Positions 33,748-41,833 of a stretch of 64,000 nucleotides of DNA are shown piece by piece. The stretch's first letter is position 1; every line of letters starts with the position of its first letter. The notes under the pieces were generated by a model that was given only the letters and a program-made list of their open reading frames with translations, was not told the DNA's origin and did not search any database. A program made the translations under genes and the position numbers. Location of the stretch: positions 1 through 64,000 of the forward strand of contig NZ_JAPDDT010000022.1 in the NCBI RefSeq assembly GCF_025950235.1. The letters run 5' to 3'. The DNA is from Luteolibacter arcticus. GTDB lineage: Bacteria; Verrucomicrobiota; Verrucomicrobiia; Verrucomicrobiales; Akkermansiaceae.

Positions 33748-35304
33748 TCACTTCTTGATCGTGGCCGCGAACATTTCGAGCGCGGTCTGGATGAGCGGGT
33801 CCTTGTAGAACTCCTCCATGGGGTCGACCTTCGGAGCCGGCGGCTCTGGGGGCGCGTCGGGTTCGGGTTTCCATGGCGGGGCGTCGGAATGAACCGGTGG
33901 AGGGGTGGGATCGAACGAGGATCCTTCGGGAGCCTGCTCGATCAGTTCGTCGAGAGAGAAGACCTTGTCCTGCCTTGCGGGCGGTTCTTCCTGCAAGGCG
34001 TGGGGGACGGGCTCGGGGATCTCCACGGCCATCGCTTCCGGGGCAGGAGGCGGTGCGGGAGCGGCTGGCTCGGGGGCGAGCTCGGGAACTGCTACCGCCG
34101 CCGTCACCGCTGGAGCGGCAACCGCAGGCGCAGGTGCAGGTGCTGCAATGGTGACCGGTGAGGTGAGCTGGTCGGTGGCTCCGGCGAGCACCTTGATCAC
34201 GTCGGAAAGCCGGACTTCGGCGAGCGTCTGGACCGCCTTGATCATGCCGATCTCAAGATGGAGGCGCTTATTGGAAGCCCACTTCATGCGGCCTTCCGTT
34301 TCGGCAAAGACGTCGATGACCGAGAGCAAACGCTCCGCCGGGTAGGCTTCGGCGGCGGCTTTCAGCGCGGTCCAGATTTCGGTGGGAATGCCATCGCCGC
34401 CGGTGGTGGAGTCGAGCTTGGCGACCAGCAGAGCGCGGACGGAGCCGATGAGCTCGCCGAGGAGCTGCGAGAGTTCGCGGCCGGCCTCGGCTTCGCGCTG
34501 GACGGTGGTGAGGGCTGCCGGCGTGTCGCGGGCGAGCAGGCTGCCGATCACCGAGGCCACGGTTTCCCGCGAGGTGAAGCCGAAGACATCCAGCACGTTC
34601 GCCTCGGTGATGGTTTCGCCACAGAAGGCGACGAGCTGGTCGAGCATCGACTGGGCATCGCGCATGCCGCCGTCGGCGCCCTTGCCGATTGCCCACGCCG
34701 CGGACTGGTGAAGGTTCACGCCTTCTTCCTTGGCGATGTAGAGCAGGTGATTGGCGATGATCTCCGTGGGAATCGGCCGCAGGTCGAAGCGCTGGCAGCG
34801 GGAGAGGATGGTCGGTAGCACCTTGTGCGCCTCGGTGGTGGCGAAGATGAACTTCACGTGCTCCGGCGGCTCTTCCAGCGTCTTCAGCAGCGCATTGAAG
34901 GCCGCGGTGGAGAGCATGTGAACTTCGTCGATGTAGTAGATCTTGAACTGCCCGCGGGCCGGGGCGAAGCGGACGGATTCGCGGATGTTGCGAACGTCAT
35001 CCACGGAGTTATTCGAGGCACCGTCGATCTCAAGGACGTCCAGTGAGCGGCCTTCGGCGATTTCCACGCAGACGTCCTCGTCCGGATCGAAATCGGCCTT
35101 GGGGCCGTTCGTGCAATTCAGCGCCTTGGCGAGGATGCGGGCGGTGGTGGTCTTGCCGGTGCCGCGCGGGCCGACGAACAAGTAGGCGTGTGCCAGTCGC
35201 TGCTGGGCGATGGCATTTCTCAACGTCCGCACGACATGATCCTGGCCGAGGACGTCGTCGAAGGTTTTCGGGCGGTATTTCCGGGCGAAGACCTGGTAGC
35301 TCAC
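33748..35304 (-). CDS. dnaX: DNA polymerase III subunit gamma/tau
   Basis: Predicted 518-residue clamp-loader ATPase. The AAA+ core has RPKTFDDVLGQDHVVRTL, Walker A GPRGTGKTT (residues 45-53), the DEVHMLS box and LEEPPEHVKFIFATTEAHKV, with the arginine-finger-bearing SRCQRFDLRPI. Domain III follows, then an Ala/Pro-rich linker and a short C-terminal region. The usual four-cysteine zinc module after helix 2 appears reduced: only Cys64 and Cys79 are seen in ALNCTNGP...DEDVCVEI. The start GTG 35304 opens MSYQVFARKYRP. No obvious programmed frameshift slippery site (A-AAA-AAG) was seen. It is followed by ybaB. Confidence 0.95.
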   Translation of the reverse strand: MSYQVFARKYRPKTFDDVLGQDHVVRTLRNAIAQQRLAHAYLFVGPRGTGKTTTARILAKALNCTNGPKADFDPDEDVCVEIAEGRSLDVLEIDGASNNSVDDVRNIRESVRFAPARGQFKIYYIDEVHMLSTAAFNALLKTLEEPPEHVKFIFATTEAHKVLPTILSRCQRFDLRPIPTEIIANHLLYIAKEEGVNLHQSAAWAIGKGADGGMRDAQSMLDQLVAFCGETITEANVLDVFGFTSRETVASVIGSLLARDTPAALTTVQREAEAGRELSQLLGELIGSVRALLVAKLDSTTGGDGIPTEIWTALKAAAEAYPAERLLSVIDVFAETEGRMKWASNKRLHLEIGMIKAVQTLAEVRLSDVIKVLAGATDQLTSPVTIAAPAPAPAVAAPAVTAAVAVPELAPEPAAPAPPPAPEAMAVEIPEPVPHALQEEPPARQDKVFSLDELIEQAPEGSSFDPTPPPVHSDAPPWKPEPDAPPEPPAPKVDPMEEFYKDPLIQTALEMFAATIKK

Positions 35305-35361
35305 GCGCGGGAGGCTATGCCGGATGACCGGGAAGGGAAGTGTGGAATCGCCCCGGCCCCG

Positions 35362-35565
35362 TCATTTGCCCGCGGCCCATGCAGGCCGGGCTCCGGCGGT
35401 GACTTCGCGGTCCAATTCCGCCATCCGGGCGGTCATCGCTGCGACGCGGTCCAGCTGCCCGTCGGCGATTCCGGCGGCCAGGATCAGGGTGGTCAGCTTC
35501 ATCAGGGCGTTGCCTAACGCCCCGCCGGTCGCCAATCTGTCGGGGTGATTCCGGGACCAAGCCAC
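35362..35565 (-). CDS. Small hypothetical protein, doubtful
   Basis: A possible 67-residue protein (or 46 residues from ATG 35502, MKLTTLILAAGIADGQLDRVA). It contains one weak hydrophobic segment and a helical part, VAAMTARMAELDREVTAG. Its 5' end would overlap the divergent gene at 35545 by 21 bases unless the shorter start is used. The TTA leucine codon here sits in the same G-TTA-G context seen in real genes of this window, which mildly supports coding. No family is recognised. Confidence 0.35.
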   Translation of the reverse strand: MAWSRNHPDRLATGGALGNALMKLTTLILAAGIADGQLDRVAAMTARMAELDREVTAGARPAWAAGK

Positions 35566-36027
35566 ATCGATGGAGACTGGAGAGGTTCATACTTCTACGA
35601 CCTTGAGCAGCAGCGTCTCCCGGACGGTTTGGGCGTGGGATTCGAGTTGCACTTGCGCCAGTCGTGGGTGCAGCGCGTGATCGGGCGGTTTTCCGGCACC
35701 GTGACTGATGAGCCGCAGCGGGGCATGCCCGGCATCGGTCAAATCACCGGCGGTTTTCGTGGGCAGTCCATCCGTTTCACCAAGCGGATGCCGGTTTCAT
35801 ACATCGTCCAGGAAGGACGCAGTATTTCGGTTCGCCAGTGGCTTTGTGAATTGGGATACGACCCTGGTCGCGACATTCCTCATCAGCCTGTCCTTTATCG
35901 TGGCAGGTTTTCCAGCGCCGATGCTGCATCGGGCACTTGGCGAATTCCAGGCGGCAACCTGAATGTTTCCCTGAGCTTGAGCATCCCAATGCCGGAATGC
36001 ACCGGCACTTGGACGCTGACCCGATGA
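35545..36027 (+). CDS. Hypothetical protein, beta-barrel-like
   Basis: Predicted 160-residue soluble protein from GTG 35545 (MIPGPSHIDGDWRGSYFYDL). The sequence alternates short strands: RGSYFYDL, VGFELHLRQSW, GRFSGTVTDEPQRGMPGIGQITGGFRGQSIRFTKRMP, VLYRGRFSS and SGTWRIPGG, ending in CTGTWTLTR. This is a calycin/lipocalin-like pattern of small beta-barrel proteins, which I infer without an identified family. No signal peptide. Downstream at 36053, 25 bases on, is msrC on the same strand. Confidence 0.55.
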   Translation: MIPGPSHIDGDWRGSYFYDLEQQRLPDGLGVGFELHLRQSWVQRVIGRFSGTVTDEPQRGMPGIGQITGGFRGQSIRFTKRMPVSYIVQEGRSISVRQWLCELGYDPGRDIPHQPVLYRGRFSSADAASGTWRIPGGNLNVSLSLSIPMPECTGTWTLTR

Positions 36028-36052
36028 AGACGAGCACTTTTGATCCGCCCCT

Positions 36053-36586
36053 ATGATCCCTACTGCCGACGAAAAGAAATCATACTACGCCGCTGCCCGT
36101 GAACGCCTGCATGCGCTGTGGGCCGGGGAGCCGGACATGATCGCGCGCATGGCTCTGGCGGCTTGTGTGCTGCATGAGGCGATGCCGCATGCGTTTTGGA
36201 CGGGATTTTACCGGGTGGTTGGGGGGCAGTTGGTGATCGGGCCTTATCAAGGGACGCCGGGGTGCTCGCGGATCGGGTGGGGGAAGGGTGTCTGCGGGGC
36301 GGCTTGGGCGAGCGGGGAGACGCAGGTGGTGCCGGACGTGCATGAATTTCCCGGTCACATCGCCTGTGACAGCCGGGCGGAGAGTGAGATCGTGGTGCCG
36401 GTGAAGGACGCCCGGGGGACGGTGATCGCGGTGTTTGACGTGGATTCGGCGGAGAAATCGGCGTTCGACGAGGTGGACCGGGTGGAGCTGGAGGCGATCT
36501 TCGCGGGGTGGGGGGGGTCTGAAGAAATCACCAATCATCAATCCCTCAATCACCAATCGAAGTGCCTGAGGAGAGATGACCGCTGA
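36053..36586 (+). CDS. msrC: Free methionine-(R)-sulfoxide reductase (GAF domain)
   Basis: Predicted 177-residue GAF-fold enzyme reducing free methionine-R-sulfoxide. The three family cysteines are present: Cys71 in GTPGCSRIGWGKG, Cys81 in GVCGAAW and Cys105 in FPGHIACDSRAESEIVVPV. The FDVDS motif closes the domain near residue 140. The natural domain end is about residue 160; the final ~18 residues (EITNHQSLNHQ...) are encoded by the left arm of a 41-base inverted repeat, so the C-terminus is repeat-derived. ATG 36053 fits homologue starts. It is a cytoplasmic antioxidant enzyme. Confidence 0.92.
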   Translation: MIPTADEKKSYYAAARERLHALWAGEPDMIARMALAACVLHEAMPHAFWTGFYRVVGGQLVIGPYQGTPGCSRIGWGKGVCGAAWASGETQVVPDVHEFPGHIACDSRAESEIVVPVKDARGTVIAVFDVDSAEKSAFDEVDRVELEAIFAGWGGSEEITNHQSLNHQSKCLRRDDR

Positions 36587-36725
36587 CGCCAGGTGCGGAG
36601 TTCTTCTGGAGGATCGGAGACGTGGGAGGGGGCCTGCTTTCAGTGCGCGCCGACTGGGGCGAGAGCCCTTTTCATTCTTCCAAACACTTCGATTGGTGAT
36701 TGGAAGATTGGTGATTGGTGATTTC
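36524..36725. repeat. 41-base inverted repeat pair with AATCACC runs
   Basis: The left arm 36524-36564 and right arm 36685-36725 are inverted copies matching at 37 of 41 positions by hand, enclosing 120 bases. The left arm reads GAAATCACCAATCATCAATC... and the right arm ends ...GATTGGTGATTTC. Each arm is itself made of repeated CAATCA/TGATTG pieces. The left arm encodes the C-terminus of MsrC. No coding sequence lies between the arms. Confidence 0.85.
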
Positions 36726-36791
36726 CCACCGGTGTGACGGTGGTGTCATCGGGCTGGCCAGATTCTTCGGAGTGGTTTATAGACGGCGCCC

Positions 36792-37484
36792 ATGCCGACC
36801 GAATTCAACCCCTCGGGCCTCCTTGAAAGCGGAGGGCTGATCATTTGGCTGCAGGCGGCGCTCGCGTTTTTCGGGGCCGTCTTCGTGGTCGAGCGGCTGT
36901 TTTTCTTCCATCGCGCCCGGATCAATGTCGGTGACCTGCTGGTCGGGCTTTCCAATCACGTCCGCCGCAAGGCTTACGCCGAGGCAATGCATGAAGCGGC
37001 CCGCGCCCCGGGCCCGGTGGCCCGTGTCGCCCATGCCGTGCTGCTGAGGCACTCGATGGAGCGTCCCGATCTGCGGGACATCGCCCAGGAGGCCGGCCAG
37101 CTTGAAGTCCCGCGGATCGAGAAAAACCTGCGCGGCATTCTCGGAGTGGCCGTTTTGGCACCGCTGACCGGGATGCTTGGCACGGTGCTGGGTTTGTCGA
37201 AGACGTTCGAGCAGATGAGTGCGCGCGGCGGCTACGCCGGTCCGGCCGAGCTGACTGCCGGGGTGCTCACCGCGCTGGTCACCACGGTGGTCGGGCTGAC
37301 GATCGCGATCCCTGCCTACCTGTTTTACCTGTATTTCCTTGGCCGGACGAAGCGGCTTTTCCACCGGATCGAGCGCACCGGCATCGAGATGGTGAACATG
37401 ATCTGCGACGCTAGGATCGACACGGGCATCGTCTCGATGCGCGATGAACTCGAAGCCCGCCGGCGCGAGGAGCGGAAAAAATGA
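36792..37484 (+). CDS. MotA/TolQ/ExbB-family proton channel protein
   Basis: Predicted 230-residue inner-membrane protein with three helices: a first near residues 15-37 (LIIWLQAALAFFGAVFVVERLFFF) and two more at about 112-136 and 150-180 (LGVAVLAPLTGMLGTVLGLSKTF and GVLTALVTTVVGLTIAIPAYLFYLY). The latter are the family core, with the GLLGTVxG-type motif. Such proteins pair with ExbD/TolR subunits and use the proton gradient to energise outer-membrane transport or envelope stabilisation. Whether it is ExbB or TolQ is not decided, so no symbol is given. The stop overlaps the ExbD-like start by four bases (ATGA). Confidence 0.9.
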   Translation: MPTEFNPSGLLESGGLIIWLQAALAFFGAVFVVERLFFFHRARINVGDLLVGLSNHVRRKAYAEAMHEAARAPGPVARVAHAVLLRHSMERPDLRDIAQEAGQLEVPRIEKNLRGILGVAVLAPLTGMLGTVLGLSKTFEQMSARGGYAGPAELTAGVLTALVTTVVGLTIAIPAYLFYLYFLGRTKRLFHRIERTGIEMVNMICDARIDTGIVSMRDELEARRREERKK

Positions 37485-37915
37485 AGTTGGAATCCACGCT
37501 GCCGGAACGGCCCGGATTTCTTTTCGTGGTGCCGGCCTTCAATTTGTTCGCGCTGCTGCTGGTGTTTTTCCTGCTCGGCGGACAGTTCGTCAGCCAATCC
37601 GGCGTGGCGGTGGAGCTGCCGGTGTCGCGCTTCCAGATGGAGCGCCAAGCGGATGCCACCGTGGTAACGGTCACCGCCGGCGAGCCGCCCGGCTACTGGC
37701 TGGAGCGTGAGCCGGTCTCGCTTGCCCAGCTTTCCGAGCGTCTCGACGCCCGCCGCGGCAGCGAGTCCGCCCCGACCACCACGATGCTGCTGCGCGTGGA
37801 CAAGGGCGTGCCGGTGGAAATTCAGCGCAATGTGGCCGAGGTCGCGTTGCAGAAGGGGCTGCGGGTGTATTTGCTCGGGCAGCCGGAGACGGGTCAACCC
37901 AAGGCACCCGAGTAA
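37481..37915 (+). CDS. ExbD/TolR-family protein
   Basis: Predicted 144-residue single-pass inner-membrane protein partnering the ExbB/TolQ-like gene upstream. The N-terminal helix is FLFVVPAFNLFALLLVFFLLG, then a periplasmic domain GVAVELPVSRFQMERQADATVVTVTAG. It ends VDKGVPVEIQRNVAEVALQKGLRVYLLGQP, the usual ExbD C-terminal VxxxA region. The usual membrane Asp of ExbD/TolR helices is not obvious: the helix has Pro-Ala-Phe-Asn instead, which would matter for proton coupling. The start ATG overlaps the upstream stop. Next is a low-GC gene that seems to interrupt the cluster. Confidence 0.82.
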   Translation: MKLESTLPERPGFLFVVPAFNLFALLLVFFLLGGQFVSQSGVAVELPVSRFQMERQADATVVTVTAGEPPGYWLEREPVSLAQLSERLDARRGSESAPTTTMLLRVDKGVPVEIQRNVAEVALQKGLRVYLLGQPETGQPKAPE

Positions 37916-37942
37916 GGGAACGGCTGATGAATCTCCTCGCGA

Positions 37943-38368
37943 ATGAAGCTCCATCTTAAGGAAGAGTCCTCGTGGACGGGAACTATGTACGATTTGATCA
38001 TCGGCTCCGATGCGGTGGTATTCGCGGGATTTGAAACCTACCGTGATCGCTTTCCGGCCAAGTTCTCTCTGAGAGAAGGTTCGCTTGAGCGCTTGGAAGC
38101 AGCCCTCAAGCTACTGGAGTTGGAGAGCTGGAAGGCGTCTTATCGTCCTGAGGATGTCGGATCCGTTGTAGATGACGGAGGTTCTTGGACCTTGGACTTT
38201 GAGTTCCGCGATAGACGCGTTTTGTCCAATGGGGTCAACGCCTATCCAAGCTTCAGATATCCAGCGGAAACCAGCCTCCACGAAGAGCGCTGGCATCTTC
38301 TCAAGGAGGCGGTTTTCTCGACAATCGGATTCAGCGTTCCGTTCGGATGGAACGCAAAGAGACAATGA
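37943..38368 (+). CDS. Hypothetical protein, low GC, probable insertion
   Basis: Predicted 141-residue soluble protein of unknown function (MKLHLKEESSWTGTMYDLIIG). It contains DFEFRDRRVLSNGVNAYPSF and is rich in aromatic and charged residues. Base composition is clearly lower in GC than the neighbours, with codons rare elsewhere in the window (for example AAG CTA CTG and TCT TAT CGT). It lies between the ExbD-like gene and a co-directional membrane protein gene that would otherwise form one operon, 27 bases after exbD. This suggests a recent horizontal insertion. The coding status rests on the intact frame, not on a recognised family. Confidence 0.6.
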   Translation: MKLHLKEESSWTGTMYDLIIGSDAVVFAGFETYRDRFPAKFSLREGSLERLEAALKLLELESWKASYRPEDVGSVVDDGGSWTLDFEFRDRRVLSNGVNAYPSFRYPAETSLHEERWHLLKEAVFSTIGFSVPFGWNAKRQ

Positions 38369-38432
38369 GCACCCCAAGCCGCCCAATCAAAAATTGATTC
38401 AGGTCATTTCATCGCCTTGATTTAGCGACTTC

Positions 38433-39176
38433 ATGTTCAATCTCCGCCACAAACGCACGACGCGCGACCGCCAGAGCGGTCTCGTTTTCCAGTGGCGCTT
38501 GCCGGTGGGGAATACCGGCCGCTTTCTGCTGGCATTCGTGGTGGTGGCGTTGGTCACCGCCGGGCTCGCTGCCAGTGTGCGGGTGCGGGTGGGCAGTGTG
38601 TCCCGCCAGCCGGAACGGCGCGGGTCCTTGATCCTCGTTCCGCAGGGCAAGGAATGGCAGTCGCTTGAAATGCTGGCGCTTGAAGCGGGGCCGATGCCAA
38701 GGCGCGCGGATCCCGCCGGTGATCCGGCCGTGAAGGACTTGATCGACCGGTCTATGGCCGCGGCGCGTCCGCCAGGCTACCGTTACGAACCGGAACTCCG
38801 GGCGGTGACGGTCGAAATCCCGACGGCCGTGATGAGTGAGGAGGCGGATACTTCGCCCGGCGTTTTGCCACCGCTGCCGGTGCCCGAGCCTCCTTCGCAG
38901 AATCCGCCGCTGCCCGATCCTTCGCGGCCGCTAGTCCTCTCCAATGGCGGTGTTCGCGCCATCGCGCCGGCTGCGATGCTGCCTGCCTCGCTGGCGCGCG
39001 GGAATCGCTACCTGCTGGGCTACGATGCCAATGGCCGCGTGACCCGTGTCACCACGCTTTTCACCGCCGAACCTGCCGCTGACGACAGCGGCCAGCAGTG
39101 GCTCCGCCAGATCATCATCGAGGGCGGGGACAAGGCCGGTGGCTGGACCGCGGTCGAAATTTCAAGTGGATCATGA
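38433..39176 (+). CDS. Single-pass membrane protein with Pro-rich region
   Basis: Predicted 247-residue protein. The cytoplasmic N-terminus (MFNLRHKRTTRDRQSGLVFQ) precedes one membrane helix (GRFLLAFVVVALVTAGLAASV). The periplasmic part has a Pro-rich stretch (LPPLPVPEPPSQNPPLPDP) and a C-terminal domain with NRYLLGYDANGRVTRVTTLF. The topology (N-in helix plus Pro-rich spacer) and the position after ExbBD are those of TonB-like proteins, but no TonB C-terminal motif is recognised. Its function is therefore open. The stop and the next start (39178) are almost adjacent. Confidence 0.68.
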   Translation: MFNLRHKRTTRDRQSGLVFQWRLPVGNTGRFLLAFVVVALVTAGLAASVRVRVGSVSRQPERRGSLILVPQGKEWQSLEMLALEAGPMPRRADPAGDPAVKDLIDRSMAAARPPGYRYEPELRAVTVEIPTAVMSEEADTSPGVLPPLPVPEPPSQNPPLPDPSRPLVLSNGGVRAIAPAAMLPASLARGNRYLLGYDANGRVTRVTTLFTAEPAADDSGQQWLRQIIIEGGDKAGGWTAVEISSGS

Positions 39177-39177
39177 C

Positions 39178-39420
39178 ATGATCGAGCTCTCCCTCACCGA
39201 ACTCGCCGCGGGGGCCATCGGCATCGCGATGGTCATCGTGATCTTCTTCGAGTGGGTTTCCCGCTGGTCGAACCGCAATGCCGAGCGCCGGTCGCTGCGC
39301 AAGCGCGTCAGTTGCCGGCTGTGTTTGCTGGTGGTTGAGGACGAAGGCCGCGGGCGTATTTTCCACTGTCCCCACTGCGGGGGCGAGAACGAGCGGGGGC
39401 GCAATAAGAGTCTCGGTTGA
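39178..39420 (+). CDS. Small membrane protein with C-terminal zinc ribbon
   Basis: Predicted 80-residue protein. One membrane helix (AAGAIGIAMVIVIFF) is followed by a basic stretch and four cysteines in two pairs, CRLC and CPHC, spaced by VVEDEGRGRIFH. That is the geometry of a zinc ribbon. It starts two bases after the previous gene's stop, so the two are probably coupled. Too short for a confident family; the cysteine pairs make it a credible gene. Confidence 0.65.
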   Translation: MIELSLTELAAGAIGIAMVIVIFFEWVSRWSNRNAERRSLRKRVSCRLCLLVVEDEGRGRIFHCPHCGGENERGRNKSLG

Positions 39421-39542
39421 AAATTTACAAATGCGCGGCTGGAAGCTGCATCCACGGTTTGGGATGAGGCTTGCCACCCATCCCGGTAGCCACTAAGGAC
39501 CCCCGAAATATCCGCCACGCCACCACGCCCAAGTCACACATC

Positions 39543-40787
39543 ATGAGCGAAAGAAGAGTCGTCATCACCGGTATCGGCTGCGTCAGCCCCCTTGGCAACG
39601 ATCTGCAAACCACGTGGGACGGCATGAAAGCCGGGCGCAGCGGCATCGGCACGATCACCCTGCTCGATCCGACTCCCTACGAGTGCAAGATCGCCGGCGA
39701 GGTGAAGGACTTTTCGCCGGATCCGTACTTCAATGTGCCTAAGGACTCGCGCCGCTCCGACCGCTACGTGCAGTTCGCCGTGGCCGCATCCAAGATGGCG
39801 CTCGCAGACAGCGGAGTGGATCTGGACAAAGTGGACCGCCGCCGTTTCGGCGTGATGGTCGGCAGCGGCATCGGCGGCCTCGGCACGCTGGAGCGCGAGC
39901 ACGAGGTCTGCCTGACCAAGGGACCGAAGCGCGTCTCGGCCTTCACGATCCCGATGATGATTTCCAACATCGCCAGTGGCATCATCTCCATGGAGCACCA
40001 CCTCTATGGCCCGAACATGGTGATTGTGACCGCTTGCGCGACCTCGAACCACAACATCGGGGAAGCGTGGCGCATGATCAAATTCGGCGACGCCGATGCC
40101 TTCCTCGCCGGTGGTGCGGAATCGACGATCCTGCCGATGGGCCTCGCGGGCTTCGCCAACATGAAGGCGCTCAGCACCCGAAACGACGCGCCGGAAAAGG
40201 CGTCCCGCCCCTTCGACAAGGACCGCGATGGCTTCGTGATGGGTGAAGGTGCCGGCGTGGTGGTGATCGAGGAGCTCGAGCACGCCAAGGCTCGCGGTGC
40301 GAAGATTTACGCCGAACTCGTCGGCTATGGTGTCAGCGCGGATGCGCACCACCTCAGCGCTCCATCGCCCGATGGCACGGGTCCGGCTTACGCGATCGGC
40401 ATGGCGCTGAAGCACGCCAAGCTGAACCCGGAAGACGTCCAGTATCTCAACGCCCACGCGACCTCGACCGGTCTCGGCGACGTCGCCGAAACGCGCGCGA
40501 TCAAGCTGGCGTTCGGCGACTACGCCACCAATGGCCTGATGGTGAGCTCCACCAAGTCGATGACCGGGCACATGCTCGGTGCGGCCGGCGGGATTGAGAT
40601 CATCGCTTCCATCATGTCGATCGTGGACGGCGTGGTGCCGCCGACCATCAACGTGGAAAACCAGGATCCTGAGTGCGACCTGGACGTGGTGCCAAACACG
40701 GCCCGCGAAGCGAAGGTGGATGTGGCGCTCAGCAACAGCTTCGGCTTCGGCGGGCACAATGCCTCGCTGCTGGTGAAGCGGTTCTAA
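39543..40787 (+). CDS. fabF: 3-oxoacyl-ACP synthase II (KAS II)
   Basis: Predicted 414-residue condensing enzyme of fatty-acid elongation. The catalytic triad is present: Cys165 in IVTACATSNHN, His305 in LNAHATSTGLGD and His343 in STKSMTGHMLGAAGG, with Lys338 nearby. Other family motifs are GSGIGGLGTLE, DKDRDGFVMGEGAG and NSFGFGGHNASLLVKRF. Length is typical of FabF rather than FabB or FabH. ATG 39543 is used (MSERRVVITGIG); the reading frame opens 24 codons upstream. An acyl carrier protein gene is not seen in the window. Its 3' end sequence is repeated at 41901-41911 as part of a tandem duplication. Confidence 0.95.
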   Translation: MSERRVVITGIGCVSPLGNDLQTTWDGMKAGRSGIGTITLLDPTPYECKIAGEVKDFSPDPYFNVPKDSRRSDRYVQFAVAASKMALADSGVDLDKVDRRRFGVMVGSGIGGLGTLEREHEVCLTKGPKRVSAFTIPMMISNIASGIISMEHHLYGPNMVIVTACATSNHNIGEAWRMIKFGDADAFLAGGAESTILPMGLAGFANMKALSTRNDAPEKASRPFDKDRDGFVMGEGAGVVVIEELEHAKARGAKIYAELVGYGVSADAHHLSAPSPDGTGPAYAIGMALKHAKLNPEDVQYLNAHATSTGLGDVAETRAIKLAFGDYATNGLMVSSTKSMTGHMLGAAGGIEIIASIMSIVDGVVPPTINVENQDPECDLDVVPNTAREAKVDVALSNSFGFGGHNASLLVKRF

Positions 40788-40802
40788 GGCTGCGGTCTAG
40801 CG

Positions 40803-41723
40803 TTAATTCCGGGCTTCGATTGCCTGATCGAGTTTTTCCAAGCGAGTCCGGTCCACCGGATCGGTTTCAGCAAGAGGGCGGGTGGTGCCGGTTGTTAGAT
40901 CAGTGGATTGCCAGACGGGTTTTTCGAAGCCCGTCGGCAGTTCCCTGGGGTAGTCCCCATTGGTCACTCCCTGATTCTTCCAAAGGGCGAGATTGCCTTG
41001 GACATGAAGGCTTCCCTCGATGCCATTCGCCTCGTGATGTTGCCACAAATCGGAATTTTCGTCGGGTAGGGCCAGGCCGGGATGCCATGTCGTCCAGAGG
41101 ATCTGGTGGTCGCGGACCTCGCCCTCGTCATCAAAGAAGAGCCGCGACACGAAGGGGTATGACCACGACCCGCGAGTGGGCCGGGAGGCATCCTTGGCGA
41201 TGTGGAAATGGCCGCAGCAAACCAGTATGTCCTGGCCCCACGCGAGATCACCGATGGAGAAGCCTTTGAATTTGGGCGCGCTCTTCAGGAAACGGTCGCT
41301 GCGGAGCTTGCGGATTTCCACCGGCTTGTATTCGGGAGAGAAGAAAGTCTTCAGGCCTGGATAGTACGGAACAGCGACATCGCCGCGATGGTTCATGCGA
41401 GCACTCAGCTGGGGGACACTCGAGGGCGCTTCGTAGAGGATGAATTGCCGACCGTCCGGTGCCTCTGCCACGAGGCGGTGATAGAAATTAACTACATGGA
41501 TTCTGGGGTCATGGTCGGAATGGAGTAGCAGGCGCGCGCCACCGCCTTCACCGATAGCCCGTGAGTGGTCGAGATAGCGGAGGGATGTCGGGTAAGGAGA
41601 GTCCGGGTTCGTCCGGTCAGTGATCCGAGGAGGGTTTGGCGGCGTTGCTGCATCCTGTGCCATCCCGGTCGGGATGATCACGGCGAGAATGCCGGAGAGA
41701 ACGGGTAAGGGAAAAAGCTTCAT
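40803..41723 (-). CDS. Secreted protein, paralogue 1 of a tandem duplication
   Basis: Predicted 306-residue exported protein (signal peptide KLFPLPVLSGILAVIIPTGMA). The core contains IGEGGGARLLLHSDHDP, YKPVEIRKLRSDRFLK, YPFVSRLFFDDEGEV and DHQILWTTWHPGLALP, and the end has GFEKPVWQSTDLTTGTTRPL. It is clearly homologous along its length to the gene at 41906-42877, which shares GGTRLL, YKPVTIRKLRSDRFLK, DHQILWTTWKPGIAL and RPLAEADPVDRDRL. No catalytic motif or known family is seen; repeated Trp-containing blades could mean a beta-propeller. The stop lies 15 bases from fabF, converging. ATG 41723 is used. Confidence 0.72.
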   Translation of the reverse strand: MKLFPLPVLSGILAVIIPTGMAQDAATPPNPPRITDRTNPDSPYPTSLRYLDHSRAIGEGGGARLLLHSDHDPRIHVVNFYHRLVAEAPDGRQFILYEAPSSVPQLSARMNHRGDVAVPYYPGLKTFFSPEYKPVEIRKLRSDRFLKSAPKFKGFSIGDLAWGQDILVCCGHFHIAKDASRPTRGSWSYPFVSRLFFDDEGEVRDHQILWTTWHPGLALPDENSDLWQHHEANGIEGSLHVQGNLALWKNQGVTNGDYPRELPTGFEKPVWQSTDLTTGTTRPLAETDPVDRTRLEKLDQAIEARN

Positions 41724-41833
41724 GGACTCCATGATGAACGTCGCGGAATCTGAATCGTCCTGCCGGGAAAGGTAAAATTTCCGTCAATAAGACATCAAAC
41801 GGGGTCAGCGGGGGCCGAGACAGTCTTGCGGCT

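Noticed and set aside
33748..35304. Programmed frameshift in dnaX giving a short gamma subunit
   Set aside because: No A-AAA-AAG slippery run or following stem was seen.
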